Shown here in pieces: positions 1 to 11,542 of a stretch of DNA of 64,000 nt. The DNA lies in assembly GCA_022559845.1 (NCBI GenBank), contig CM040118.1, positions 266,499,519 through 266,563,518 on the forward strand, given 5' to 3'. The notes under the pieces are model-generated. The model made no database searches. It had not been told where the DNA came from and saw only the letters and a list, made by a program, of their open reading frames with translations. The translations under genes and the position numbers were made by a program. The stretch comes from Amorphophallus konjac. Taxonomy: Eukaryota > Streptophyta > Magnoliopsida > Alismatales > Araceae. Position 1 is the first letter of the stretch. Each line of letters begins with the position of its first letter.

Positions 1-777
1 TACTTGGCGGAGGTTGGTCCTCACGCATATTGAGTGCTTCTAGGCAAGCATAACCTACCTTTCCATACATCAACATTTAATATACCATGGCCGTGCAAGA
101 GTGAAATGATGTAAAATGATTCAAGCTAGATTGATGTTGACTCCCCCTGAGTACATGCAAGGGTTGGCAATGAACTATACAGCCTAAGAGTTATGTGAAT
201 GCACAATGCAATGAAGATGCTGTAAAATGATTGTGCATTATCATTTGTCTTCTAAACATGATGTGCATTAAGGTATGTGTGATTACAAGATGATGCAAAC
301 ACAAATCATTCACAATTGATTTTGAACTGAATGCAACATGATGATGTCAATTGCTAGACTCCCCCTTTTGAATAATGCTAACATGAATAACGAGTTGAAA
401 ATGCAGCTATGACATGCATCATCAAAACCAAAGTCCAAGAATTTCATGTGGTTGATAGACTTATGCAACTCATCATCACATTAACTTCATCAGCATAACA
501 AATTTTTCATGAGTTAAATAGCTGAAATCAAGCATGGTGTAAACAAGTTATCAAGTTCAAAAGTTCATCTCACACCTTGGGGGTTTTGTATTTCAAAGAG
601 CAATTCAGTTTGTAAAATCTAATGACATTGGGCAGACGTATGATGCACTATCTACATGTCAAGAGTAAACATGCAAGATGACTAAACTTAAAAGATTTAT
701 GTACATACCTGTGCCTTGAGCTTTTATTTACCTTATGATCCTTTGTTCAGCTCCAAGGCATCCTGCACCCAAAATTC
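1..777 (-). other. Sirevirus A 3' noncoding region
   Basis: No convincing coding sequence lies here. On the minus strand it follows the gag stop directly. It carries two copies of the polypurine word AGGGGGAG (plus-strand CTCCCCCT at 141-148 and 359-366), the repeated polypurine tract described for Sireviruses. The first bases (tacttggcggagg) recur at about 37645 in the 3' noncoding DNA of Sirevirus C, which supports the assignment. A complete Sirevirus would have about 4 kb of pol between gag and this region; none is present. Confidence 0.7.
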
Positions 778-2652
778 TCATTTGGAATTTTTAGGTACCC
801 AAGATTGCTTGGGTCCTTGTGGGTTAGCAACATGTTTAGCATCTTGGCCCACCTTTTTCAGGGCAATCACATCATCCTCCTTCTTTGTGAGGTAATCATA
901 TATCTCATGCCCATTTTTCCCACAATAGAAACAACACACAAAAGATTGAATTTTCTTTTTATGTTCATGTGCGTGTGCATGTGGATTATGCTTTTGTGGG
1001 TGAGCATGCGATTTACCTTTCATGGCATGAAGGTGATACTTTCCCTTCAAATGCCAGCACTCTTGGATAGTATGGCCAGACTTACCACAATGAGAGCAGC
1101 AAAGAGAAGCATTTCTATTAAAGGCCATGGGGAGTGTCGACCTGTCTAGATAGGAATGTCGACACTTCTGATTCTCCATGTGGTTCCGTACAAAATTTTG
1201 TTGAGCAAGCCCTCTGCCAGTGTTGACCTGTTTCTTTCCTTGCCCTTTCACTTGCTGTCCTGCTCTAAGCTCATCATTTCTCAAGATCAAACAATCATGC
1301 ATAGTGTGACCATGTTTACCACAATAATAACAATTGACATTCATTTTGTGGAAGGCATGGTATTTGGCATTGGGCATGTTATGGTGCATATTTGGATGAG
1401 CATGCTGAATTTTACTTTTCTTTCGAGCAGTATGCCCCTTTTGGTGACCACATGAAGTGGTGGCTTCCGGTGATCCAAAATCTTGGATTTGGGCAAACAT
1501 TGATAGGAAATCATTCAAACCTTGAATTTCATTTTCAAGTGAGGAAATGTGATGTTTAGATTCAATAAAGCCCTCTTCGCATGCTGCCAATTGCTCATTG
1601 AGCATGGCATTTACTGCTTTAAGATTTTGATTTTGTTGTTCTAAAGCATGCAAAGTTTCAGAGTGATCTTCAATGACAGATTTGCCTTTTTCATGTGCAG
1701 CCAATTTTTCATGCAATTCTTCTTCAGCTTGTTCAAGTTCAATTTTCTTTTCCAACAACTCTCTATTCTCTTCTTTCAGAGAATCAATCAGTTTTTGTTG
1801 CCATTCAAGATCATCATGGAGACCAACATTTATGTTTCTCAAGAATGAACATTTTTCACATACAAAATTAGCAGAGCATGAAACAGAATTTTTATTTTCT
1901 TCAATCAACCTCTCATCATGGATTAGCCCATCGGCCATAGTTTGATCATTAGAGATTGACTTAGGTTGGTTTTGAAGTTTTATTACAATTTCTTCCAACC
2001 TAGTGATTTCATCATGAAGATTTTCATTTTCTTCCCTTAGACATGCAATGCTTTGTTTATGCGTATCTAGATCAACTGAGAGAGTATTGTTAAGCTCTTT
2101 AACAATAGAACACTTTTTACAAAACAAGCTTTCATTTTGGTTGATTTTCTTGAGATCCTTTTTCAAATTTTTATTTTCTGATTTGACCTTTTTGTATTGA
2201 GTAATCAACTCACCATAGGCTTCCATAAGCTCTTCAAAAGTGAATTCCTCAGAGTCAGAGTTTACCTGTGATGAAGATGCATTGCTAGACTATTCTATAC
2301 GGTCGGCCATGAAGCATTCTTGTTCTTGTTCCTTCCCTTCATGGATTTTAACCAACTTGTCCAATACTTGCTTGGCTGTGCTGCAAGAGGACACAAGATG
2401 AGTTAGTCTTAGATCAACTGCAGCTGTAATTAAGTTATATGCAAGACGATTATCATTATGTTTGGTCTCATGTTCGGCTAGCCAATCAATTGAATTTGAT
2501 GACAGCTCATGAGGACCATTGTATATGAGAGTCCACAATTGTGGATCTATGGAGCTAACATAGATGAACATTCTTCCAACCCATGTTGAAAAATCTGAAC
2601 CATCATAAATGGGTGGAGAAGCCATCGAAGCAAGTGTAGCATGTGAATCCAT
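778..2652 (-). pseudogene. gag: Sirevirus A Gag, internally shortened, one in-frame stop
   Basis: Gag packages retrotransposon RNA into cytoplasmic particles. The frame starts at 2652 with a typical copia Gag N-terminus (a YDGSDFSTW-type motif) and runs to 778, broken only by a TAG at 2290-2292. After about 115 residues it jumps to an acidic and coiled-coil section (about 2230-1480), so the second half of the UBN2-type Gag domain and the mid-protein zinc knuckle seen in Sireviruses B and C are absent, apparently by an in-frame deletion. The C-terminal part has three CCHC-like knuckles at about 1335-1290, 1106-1060 and 935-890; the third has lost its last cysteine (Tyr instead). The protein ends in a WVPKNSK-type tail, the usual Gag end before protease, but no protease follows. 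It could be a dead deletion copy or a gag-only non-autonomous element. Confidence 0.82.
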
Positions 2653-2707
2653 CTAAATAAAAAACACCGAGATCTTTCCCTGCAGATCGTTGGATCTGGG
2701 AATGACA

Positions 2708-2726
2708 GAGCCTCGCTTTGATACCA
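2708..2726 (-). promoter_or_regulatory. Primer binding site of Sirevirus A
   Basis: Read on the minus strand this is TGGTATCAAAGCGAGGCT, close to the plant initiator-Met tRNA primer site TGGTATCAGAGC. It lies two bases inside the LTR end (TGTTGGG on the plus strand from 2729) and about 55 bp upstream of the gag start, the expected arrangement. Confidence 0.85.
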
Positions 2727-2728
2727 CT

Positions 2729-4250
2729 TGTTGGGTCCCGCGAGGTGTAAATGGATCTAGAAGGGGGGGTTGAATAGATCCTATCACAAGTTATGGCCTA
2801 TTTAAAAACTCTTATCTAGCGGAAGTTTAAACCACTCTTATAAAGTGAATGAATCACTTAGACACAATGCACAACGGAATTAAGTAGAGTGGCTCAAATG
2901 GAAAGATTTGAATTACAAGCTATGAAACGTCCACACTTCTTTAAGTGAATTACAAAGCATAACACATAAATGAACATGCAATAGCTTGCAACAACCGTGC
3001 GTGTGTGTGTATGCTATGTTGATCACTCAAAGTGCATATGTATGTGAGCAAGATAACCAAGTATGGAAGCACACGAACCTGCGAATGGGGTTAGAAGATA
3101 TAGAGCAATCACACAAAATAAACAACCCACAACACAGGGATTTTTAAGGTGGTTCGGTTGCAACCCCGCAACCTACGTCCACCCCTCACCAAAACCCGGT
3201 GAGGCTTCCTTGCTGACACACAGCTTGACCCGGGGACACGCCCCAAGCCACAGAACAGAGAAACCCCTCTTTTTGTCTTCCTACACATAAAGCCGGCAGG
3301 GACGGCTACACCACAAATCGGAGAACTCCCGATTGCCTTCCTACTAACCACCGGTAGGGACGATTCTCAATTCCAAATGTTTGAATGAAATGAAAAATGA
3401 ACAGATATGAAATCACTCAAACAAGATATAGAATATGCTTAAGAGAAAAGATCTTGTCTAAGGTTTGTTGGAGCTTGAATCTCTTGAGGATTTGATGAAG
3501 AACTTCTTCCCGGAGTACTGTTCACAGCTACAGTAACTCGAACTCCTCTTCCTTGAACACACCCTTGTAGCCTCCTTTGATTTCCCTTGTTAGCCTTGCT
3601 TTCTTCTACTCTTCCTTGGAGGTTGCTGGATTGAGATATGAGCTTGAATCACCTTGAGTTGATGGAGAGATTGTTGGATGTAGCTTTGATCTTCTTTGAA
3701 TCTCCTTGAGTTGATGAAGAGGTGTATGGATGTAGCTTTGATCACCTTTGCAAGCCTTGAATGCTTCTTGCTTGATTGGAGGTTGCTTGGCTTCAGATCT
3801 CACCTTGAATCACCTTGGAAGGATGAAGAACTCCTGCCCGAAACACTGTTCACGGAGGTGCTACAGTGCTCTCGAAATGGCCTCCCTTGATTCACTTCAT
3901 CAACTCCATCAACTAAGGTTTCTAACCCTCTCATGTTAGTTTTATAACCCTTGGAATGGTCCTTGGACACCATCCAGATCAGATCCACAAATCATGAGAA
4001 GTTAGGTAAGGTTTGATTAAACAAATCCATGGAAAGGGGCTAGCCACGAGGTGGATTTCGAAGTCAAACATGGCTACATCGGGGCTGGCGGTCGACCAGA
4101 ATTCATGGGCCGGTCGACCGGAACCTGTTGCAGCCAGAACTTTTCGGCTCTGGCAAAACCGGTCGACCGGAATTCATGGGGCGGTCGACCGGAATGCCAC
4201 AGACCCCGAACCTTTTGGTTCTGGGAAATTCGATCGACCTAGCTACAGTG
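2729..4250 (-). mobile_element. Sirevirus A 5' LTR, interrupted
   Basis: It begins on the plus strand with TGTTGGG beside the primer binding site and shares landmarks with the other two Sirevirus LTRs: a GGATCTAGA...GAATAGATC block near the end and a GGTGGTTCGG...CTACGTCCACCCC block at about 3150. Only about 1.5 kb is present, against 2.37-2.41 kb for the others. It stops where a second LTR terminus (TGTTGGG) begins at 4251, so Sirevirus B probably inserted here. Short open frames inside are not credible genes. Confidence 0.75.
4088..4240 (-). repeat. GGTCGACC palindromic word cluster in LTR A
   Basis: Four or more copies of the palindrome GGTCGACC, mostly as CGGTCGACCGG, occur in about 150 bp, together with repeated gaattcatggg and a duplicated gaaccttttggttctgg-type phrase. 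The cluster lies about 1.4-1.5 kb into the LTR, comparable to the word arrays in LTRs B and C, and is cut by the B insertion. Confidence 0.7.
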
Positions 4251-5105
4251 TGTTGGGTTAGATGGACGCAGTCTATCTCCACAGAGTGTGGATCTAGAGC
4301 TGGGTGAATAGATCAACTTGCCTAATTTAAAACTACTGCAAGTTCTAAAGCGGAATTTAGGCAAACATCAGTTAAGCTACACAAAAGATGCTAAACAAAA
4401 GGTCGAAAGCTAGACATGAGCATAAGCGATGCAATCAAGTAAGCTGAGTAAGAAATTCCCATCGCACACAGATCACACAAAAGCACAAACACCCTGCACA
4501 CATAATTTTTAGGTGGTTCGGCCAACGACCTACGTCCACCCCATACTCAACCGAGTATGGCTTCCTGCTGCGTAGCACAGCTTGCGTCCGCTGGGCTTTA
4601 CAGCTTGGCCAAACACTCCGCTGATACACAGCTTCGCTGGGCACTACAGCTTGCCGACCAAAGGATCTGATCCTCTGCAACCGCTGGGGAAATACAGCTT
4701 AACCCATCCAGTGGAGACTACCACTGCAAGACCGCTGACACACAGCTTGAAGAAATAGTATACGGAAATGAAAGACAGAATCAAAACGAAAACAGAAAAG
4801 CTCAAAAAACAATATAGCTCTAAGAGCAAAGCTCAGCTCTGGTTTTGAACCACGAGACTGAGATACACACTCTCTCACTCTCACTCTCGATCAGCTCTCT
4901 CTTAACTCAATCTCTCACGATCTCTTCCTCTCTCTTTTTCTCCTTCTTCTCTATTTCTTCTTCTTCTTCTCTGTATCTTCTTCTTCTCTCTTTTTCTTTT
5001 CTTCTGCTGGATCGTGGAAGCTCTTTCTTCTTTTTCCCTTTCTTCTCTCAGCTCCTGCTCTCTGGCTTCTGTCACGATCAGCCTCCATCTGAAGACGAAG
5101 GCTTC

Positions 5106-5113
5106 ATTATATA
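5106..5113 (-). promoter_or_regulatory. Candidate TATA box of LTR B
   Basis: The minus strand reads TATATAAT followed by GAAGCC, then a purine-rich leader (the CT-rich tract of the plus strand). A TATA box before a purine- or pyrimidine-rich leader inside an LTR is the expected retrotransposon promoter. The transcription start is inferred. Confidence 0.5.
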
Positions 5114-5419
5114 CCAGCAGCAGCAGCAGGCAGGGCGTGTGCCCTCCACGTTTCCCGCCCAGCAATTTGGACCACGTGGCAGCATCAGGGAAGGGCTTCT
5201 TCCACATGTCACCATCATAGTTCCTCATCCTCCTTGGATCACGAGCCAAGTCAGCCAGTCTCTGTAAAGAATCCCCAAAGACTAATCATGTCTTTGTGCG
5301 TTCTCGCACGGAAGCATATGAAGTCTCAGGAGAGCATCTATGGCTTCTGGACAGCATCACCTGTCAGACGGTCATACAGAGACTTATCAACTTGGTGTCG
5401 ATACTTTGTAAAATGAAAT

Positions 5420-6455
5420 GCATTGTATATACTTGTGAATGCGAATGCCATGTACGGACTTAGAAAGCGAAGACCAATGTATAGACTTAGAGACCCAAAG
5501 GCAGTGTATAGACTATTCTTTTAAATACCAAGAGACTAGTCATGACTTTGTGCGTTCTCGCACGGGAGCATACAAAGTCTCAGGGGAGCATCGATGGCCT
5601 TTGGACAGCATCACCAGCGTCAGGGGAGCATGGGGAGCATATGCCGTCTCTGGGGAGCAATCGCTGCTCCAGGAGAGCATCCTCAATATCAGGGGAGCAT
5701 CCGGAGGGACAGGCGAGCATGCGCGTCTGTTGTACAGACTCTACCAATGTATAGACTTGGTGGATAGCGATGCATGGCCAAACGGATGTATAGACTTCAC
5801 TGTGAATGCATGAACAGTGAATGAGTGTATAGACTTGATCAAGAGAGACGCTGGCCAATCGGAGCATTAGCAGTCACTGGAGGGCATACTCGGTCCTAGG
5901 AGAGCATCCGGGGGGACAGGCGAGCATGCACGTCTGATGTACAGACTTATGAACAGTGCGTGCATCTACAGTGCAAATGTATGGACTTTAACAAAATGCC
6001 TAACACAGTCCGATGTACATACTTTGCCTTAGACTCTAAATGTGAATGTATGGACTTTATGAATGCATGCTACAGTGCCAATGTGTAGACTTGATGAGAC
6101 ATTCACGAGTGTATACACTTGGCCAAACGTAGGGAAAGGTATGAGGAGTTTATAGACTATGCTTCACTTCGAGTAGCCACAGTGATGTATAGACTTGGCC
6201 TTTGAGATGTGGCTGTACAGACTTTGTGTGAAAGTATGACCAGGCTTTGGCTGTATAGACTTGGGTTCCAACTGTGGATGTATAGACTTGAGTGAAGTGA
6301 ATGCTTCGTGAATGAGTGTATACATTTTACCAGATCAAGGGCAATTCGGATGTACAGACTCTGAGGTTCAAAGCCAACGGTGCGTTGACGCTGTAACATG
6401 ATGTGTTGACGCTGTGCACACTTAACCAATTTAATTGAGATGCAGTGTGTGGACT
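5420..6455. repeat. TGTATAGACTT word array in LTR B
   Basis: About twenty copies of TGTATAGACTT and close variants (tgtacagactt, tgtatggactt) are scattered at roughly 25-40 bp intervals, for example near 5475, 5502, 5753, 5788, 5825, 6186, 6252 and 6278. A second word, GGGGAGCAT, is repeated at about 5582-5915. The sequence between words is not repeated. The array occupies the half of the LTR nearest the internal region (U3 on the minus strand). Confidence 0.75.
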
Positions 6456-6622
6456 TATGACAGTAAGAATTGCAGACAGTAGTGTATTAAAAATAAGGAA
6501 CACATAGTCAATTTGATGGAGCAATTTCATCAAATCAAAATCAGTTGCCAATCAATCAAAACAATGGTGTTGCCAAAGAATAGAGCAAGTGTCAACATCA
6601 TCAACATAGAGGGGTCACAACA

Positions 6623-6637
6623 ATCTCCCCCTTTTTG
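6623..6637 (-). promoter_or_regulatory. Polypurine tract of Sirevirus B
   Basis: On the minus strand CAAAAAGGGGGAGAT lies directly before the LTR start TGTTGTG. It would prime plus-strand DNA synthesis. The same tract lies beside LTR C at 30022. Confidence 0.85.
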
Positions 6638-8187
6638 ATGATGGCAACCCCATATGAAGTAGAGTAGCAACAACCTGTCATAGATATATGTGTTTGATGA
6701 AAGACATGATGTGTTATGCAGCTTGACATGCTGATGCTATGAATGCATGCAACTCACTGCCTCAAACTCTCCCTTGGAATGAATTCAGAAATGACTTCAG
6801 AATTCAGATAGATATGCATTCTCCCCCTAGACATCCCCTAGATAATATTCTCCCCCTTTGCCATCAACAAAGAGGAGGAAAAAAAAAATTCTATGGAGGA
6901 AACACGAGAAGAACTGACTGGCATTCTGAACAGATAGTTCATGAATAAGCATTCTAAAGCATAGAGTCTTCAGTCAAATGAATTTAGAAACTACTGTCAG
7001 AAAGAGTTTGGGTTTAAGAATGATAAACCTGGAGTTCATGCACTACAAGCAATAGATAAGGGCACTGTGCATGATAAAACAGTAAACCAGAATCATATTT
7101 GCATAAAAGATTCAATTTCATAATATCTTACTTTCATAGTCTCAAAAAATTATTGAGAGAAGCCAAGTCATGTATTGAAACTAAACAAATTGACACTCAT
7201 GAACTTTTCTTTTGAAGGAGCAGCATTATCAATATTAGATTATATTGAGCATTCAGGTACCACAAGTCTTTCTGCGTAAGGGTATACGTTTATAAGACGC
7301 CAATACCCCTAGATACTCAACAAGATGGACCATTCTGCATATGATCAAATTCAACAGAACTGAGTTACACCTTTTTATGTGAGGGTACACGTTTATCAGA
7401 CGCCAGTTACCCCCAGGTACTTAGGGAAACCAGCCTGCTGTTTTGAACATTTTAAACAGAGATAGCTGATACACTTCATGACATGAGTGTTGTCCACTTC
7501 TTTGATGGATCACTCAGTTTCTCAGTGATTTATCAGTCATTGCTCTGCCAATATTGATTTTCAATGTTTTCAATAGCTTTCTTAGCTGTCCTTTTTTATG
7601 TTTCAGAATGACTTGTTCAAGAACAATACACATACTTAATCTTTCTAACATGATTTCAGATGAGTTTTCAGATTTCAGATATGATTAGCTTTGTCTAGCA
7701 TGAAATAAGAAAGAGGTTGAGAGTTTTATCAATTTTCAACTTTCTTATATACTGATTGCAATCTTTAAACTCCAACCATTATAAGATTTAAACCATTACA
7801 TCAGTCTTTGAACAATTCAAATTCTTATAAATGAAGAAGTCCATTTTCTACTGCTTAGAAATTAGAACTGACCAACAGATTGCCATAATGTCAGAGACAA
7901 GTATTCAGAATTAAAGGTTGAATGACTTCAAGAAGGTTGAAACCACTCTGAAGTTCTAGCAATACTCCCCCTGTCTATATGCATGAAACATGGCAAGAAT
8001 TAATTGAGAGAGAGCTTATGCATAGGTCATGAATGAATGATTTGCAAAGACATGCAAAGACTCGACAAGCTCCCCCTGAATATATGCAATACAGGACAGT
8101 TCTACATCCACATTCACATCCACATGATTTATCCAAGCAATCAAAAACAAGTCCACATCAGAGATTTTATTCACAACAATTAAACAA
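6638..8187 (-). other. Sirevirus B 3' noncoding region with repeated polypurine tracts
   Basis: This is about 1.55 kb between the pol stop and the 3' LTR polypurine tract. No env-like frame is present. AGGGGGAG recurs (as CTCCCCCT on the plus strand) at 6821-6828, 6850-6857, 7965-7972 and 8070-8077. The region is colinear with the noncoding DNA of Sirevirus C. Repeated polypurine tracts here are a known Sirevirus trait. Confidence 0.75.
7279..7414. repeat. Tandem pair of GGGTA...TACCCC stem-loops, Sirevirus B
   Basis: Two copies, 7279-7310 and 7382-7414, share the pattern AGGGTAc-ACGTTTATnAGACGCCA-gTACCCC. The ends can pair as a short stem around a conserved loop containing AGACGCC. The same duplicated unit is found in Sirevirus C at about 36665 and 36769, so the pair predates the split of the two copies. 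Confidence 0.65.
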
Positions 8188-8501
8188 TCATTCATCATGC
8201 TGAAATTTACATAAGCCAAGTTCTCTTCTAAGAAACTTAAAATTTTCATTCGCAAGAGGCTTAGTAAAAATATCAGCAATTTATTTTTCAGTTTCTATGA
8301 AGTTCATTTCAATCTCCTTTTTATTTACAGCATCTCTAAGAAAATGATGTTTTATCTCTATATGCTTAGTCCTAGAATGGTGAACATGATTTTTAGCAAG
8401 GCATATAGCACTAGTATTATCACATAAAAGTGGAATGCATCCCAGATTTATCTGATAATCCGCCAGTTGGTGCTTAATCCAAAGTACTTGGGCTGCACAA
8501 T
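8188..8501 (-). pseudogene. pol: Sirevirus B pol, C-terminal RNase H part
   Basis: This is the 3' end of pol, cut from the main pol frame by the solo LTR at 8502. Reading minus from the break it continues the copia RNase H (an LWIKHQL-type helix, then CDNTSAICLAKN), reaches the ADIFTKPL motif and ends with TGA at 8188-8190. A TAA at 8281-8283 replaces what is normally a Gln codon just before ADIFTKPL. Removing the inserted LTR and one ACAAT copy rejoins the frame, which shows that the target was this gene. Confidence 0.85.
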
Positions 8502-8619
8502 TGTAGCAACCCTGATAAATTTAAAAGGAATAAATAAATCAAAATAGATTAAAAGATTTAATAAATAAATGAAAGAGCTTGGAATAAAAATAATTAAAAC
8601 GCTGATGGAAATAATGCCT

Positions 8620-10015
8620 CAGATAAAGGCGCTACTTTACAAGAAAACGCCCTTACCTAAGGCGTGTTTTGAGAAAGGATGCCCACACGTCAAGGCGTCA
8701 AATTTCAAACGACCAAAATAAATAAAAAGGGCAAGATAGCATAACGTCCCTTGCATGGATGCGTTTCAACAAGTAACGACGCTTGACAAGGCGTCAATTT
8801 AAATTCGATGCCCTGACCTAGGTTGCTAATTCAGTTTGAGTTTCGTTCGACCCAGGAGTCTATCTAGGGTAAGGTGATAACTATGGGAAAGAGTTCGAAT
8901 GTAGTAATGACTCTCTCATGGAAGTGTTACTTCCAATCGAACACTAACCTTATTAGGATTTCCAAAATCCTATAAATACCTTGATGGATCGAACCTTAGA
9001 AAGCTATTTGGTCGATCGTCTCTGCTACGGTAGGTGAAGAACTAACAGTTCTTCCTTATTTCTTTCTCTGTTTACTATTATGAGAAGAACATGAATTGAT
9101 TCTTCATCCTCTTTTGTTTATAGGGAATCTGACTGCCGTCCGTGAAGAACAGGTGGGTTCTTCCTTTGGTTTTCCTTCTCTTCCGATAGGATAGTATGAA
9201 GAATAAATCTTCTTCATCTTCTTCCACTTACAGGTCGAGGAGCTCTCAATCTACTGAAGAACGTGGGTTCTTCATCAACAAACGAATGTGTTTGTTCGTG
9301 CCTCCTCTGCCTTGTTGCTAATATTGAATTCAAAAGCTTCAGAATACTTTGTTTATAAAACAGAGTATCGTTCTTTTCTTCCCAGAACCTGCATCCGTTC
9401 AAAATCTTCATCAAGGTAGGATTTTCTCATGGAACGTAGCCCAAACTACCATATAACTATAGATAATTATCATCGGTAGTTCATGCATATATTTTTCATG
9501 CGTTTTGATTATTTTCTACAGAATATTTGAAAGAAACGGCCCTAACAAGGGCGTTAATTTAAAAGACACGACCATGCCCAGGTCGTCAATTCAAGATTTG
9601 ACGCCCTGCACATGGACGTTAATTCCTGTTAATTAATAAATAGCATGTTTAAAAAGTAATTATCAATGCAAACATGATTCTAAATTAATGCATGGTCAAT
9701 TTCTTGTAATCCTGCTATTTTTTCTGGTCCTGACTATATACCATGTTCCTGAAATATTCATTATCTCGAAAATTGTAAAATTGTGAATTCACGACCTTGA
9801 CCAGGTCGTCTCTTGTTTAACTAACGCCCCAGACTAGGGCGCCTTTTTCCTGGTAACGCCCCTACCCAAGGCGCGTGTTCAACAAAATTACAGATTTTTA
9901 ATATCCTGTAAAATAGCAATATTGGAAAGGATGACCTCTTTATATGTCGTCAAATTTAATATAAACGCCCCTGATTAAGGCGTTAATTTTACGAAAAATG
10001 ACTTTACCAGAGTCG
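8620..10015. repeat. Short inverted-word array (ACGNCC...GGNCGT) in solo LTR
   Basis: At least ten units of the form (A/G)ACGNCC, a 6-10 base spacer, GGNCGTNA are spread through the LTR: for example near 8760-8800, 9535-9560, 9570-9590, 9598-9620, 9790-9810, 9820-9842, 9853-9875 and 9963-9985. Many are followed by TTAATTT or CAATTT. Each unit can fold on itself. Similar units recur in the Tekay A LTR. Confidence 0.65.
8971..8978 (+). promoter_or_regulatory. TATA box of the solo Tekay-type LTR
   Basis: TATAAATA lies about 470 bp into the LTR in a colinear position to TATAAATA at 25225 in Tekay-type LTR B. The downstream leader is rich in ttcttc and gaagaac repeats. This fits the LTR promoter; its activity is unknown. 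Confidence 0.6.
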
Positions 10016-10067
10016 CTACTTTCTGCATTACTGATTTTTCCCGATTGCTGTTATCCGAGGGTTTCAC

Positions 10068-10073
<6 letters not shown>

Positions 10074-10136
<63 letters not shown>
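10074..10136. repeat. (AT)n microsatellite
   Basis: A run of about 31 AT dinucleotides inside the solo LTR. Open frames of repeated Tyr-Ile across it are artefacts. Confidence 0.95.
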
Positions 10137-10139
<3 letters not shown>

Positions 10140-11542
10140 GGCACTATTACTCCACTCCGTGAGTATAGTCCCACGTTTCATGATGTTTTATCCATCACCC
10201 TTAAACTCTCATTGACATACAAGCTCTCCATTGGACATTCCGTTCCTTTGGACGAGCGAGTTAGTCATAGAGACCTCCGTAAGACTCTTCGTACCTTGGA
10301 TTCCCTCAAGGTCGACTGAGCTGGTTGTACCCTAAAAACCCATTACACTATTGAATGCCATGTCACTATAAAAGAAACATGGTATACCGGCCCTCATGAT
10401 ATGCAAAGAGTATATCATGAGAATTCTTAATGGGATGATGATATCATGCCATTTGTTGATGTTCTTGTGGACCTCAATTCTATAATAAGAATGAGGGTAT
10501 CTTGCCTTTGATAGACTGTTCATGTGGACCTCAATTCTATATAAAGAATGTCCATACTTGTTTGTCATGGTACCCGAGTTAAGGGAACCTAATTCCACCT
10601 AGTTTCATCGTTCATCGTGATTGTACCGTTGTTATCGCCTATCTATGTCCAATGTCGTATTTTTGGACTCCATTCTCTCAAAGTTATCCTACGTACCTAC
10701 AAGCTTAAATTGTTGAAATTCCATATTGGCTATATACATATATATACAAGAGTGGATGTCAAATATACATGATAAATGCCTGCGCATATAGGGCCCGATC
10801 TGGTCCTGGGAGGAGCACCCGAAAGTACTTGTGCCCATGGGAGTTGAATGATAAGGTATCTGGCATTATACCGAGTGCATGACTAGCTTGATTGGACATT
10901 CCACACAAATCTTGTACTTAACTCGTACTTGACTTGACATGACTTACGTGACCCGAAAAAGGGTAATTACTTGCGTGCTTGATACATGATAGCCAAAGTT
11001 CTTGACATGACTTGTTAAGAAGTACTTGCTTGAATATCTTGTTATCTTTTTCTTGAAAACTCATGACTAGTTCATCTTGCTGTCTTGCTTGATAAATTCT
11101 CTTTCTATCTTGTCGTTTTATGCGAGCATGCATAGCTATAATACATTCATGAAAAATGTAATTACTTAAACCCTTGCTAGTTCCTGAGATATAATTTCCT
11201 ACTGAGCGTTCGCTCACTCCGTGTTTGTCCCTTACTTTTCAGGTAATTCCGACGACGAGGGAAGTCAATCGGATGGGAATGGTCAAGAGTGAAAGAGCTA
11301 GAGCTTTTCCAAGTGTCATCTAGTAGTTTTCCTATTTTCTTGAGTCAACTATGTACTTTTCCTTTTTAATTGAATAGAGTATTAGATTTGTAATAGTCTA
11401 TCCATTATGAAATAAAGGATTGGGTTATCTTTCTATTTTGCGCATCTCTGTTTTGGTGTCGAATACACTACTAATCTGATTGACATGATTGATATAAACT
11501 CGTCGCGCATATCCGAGTATCTTCCGAGCTCGGGGCGTGACA

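Larger units (their letters stand above)
4251..6622 (-). mobile_element. Sirevirus B 3' LTR
   Basis: This is a 2,372-bp LTR with TGTTGGG at the left and ACAACA at the right, followed by the polypurine tract of the internal region. On the minus strand it reads TG...CA. Landmarks shared with LTRs A and C include GTGGATCTAGAGCTGGGTGAATAGATC near 4300 (split here by small differences) and the GGTGGTTCGGCC...CTACGTCCACCCC block near 4510. A long CT-rich tract spans about 4870-5050. The partner 5' LTR is not seen: the gag end of this element is cut by Cassandra. Confidence 0.85.
8502..11542 (+). mobile_element. Tekay/Del-type solo LTR with ACAAT target duplication
   Basis: This 3,041-bp block starts TGTAGCAACCC and ends GGGGCGTGACA, flanked by perfect ACAAT repeats at 8497-8501 and 11543-11547. 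It contains no gag or pol. Its last kilobase is homologous, inverted, to the Tekay A LTR at 16665-20190 (for example the cattccgttccttyggac and ctccgtaagnct stretches near 10230-10280, and the terminal GACGAGTTTATATCAATCATG at 11492-11512). Several kb of element are therefore reduced to one LTR, presumably by recombination between its two LTRs. Confidence 0.9.

Noticed and set aside
4845..5267. 140-residue frame with Leu/Ser-rich stretch resembling membrane segments
   Set aside because: It translates the CT-rich tract of LTR B; both strands are open and no homology is visible.
6638..8187. Env-like ORF as in some Sireviruses
   Set aside because: No long frame or membrane segment is present in this interval.
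9975..10319. Open frames of repeated Tyr-Ile on both strands
   Set aside because: They simply translate the (AT)n microsatellite.
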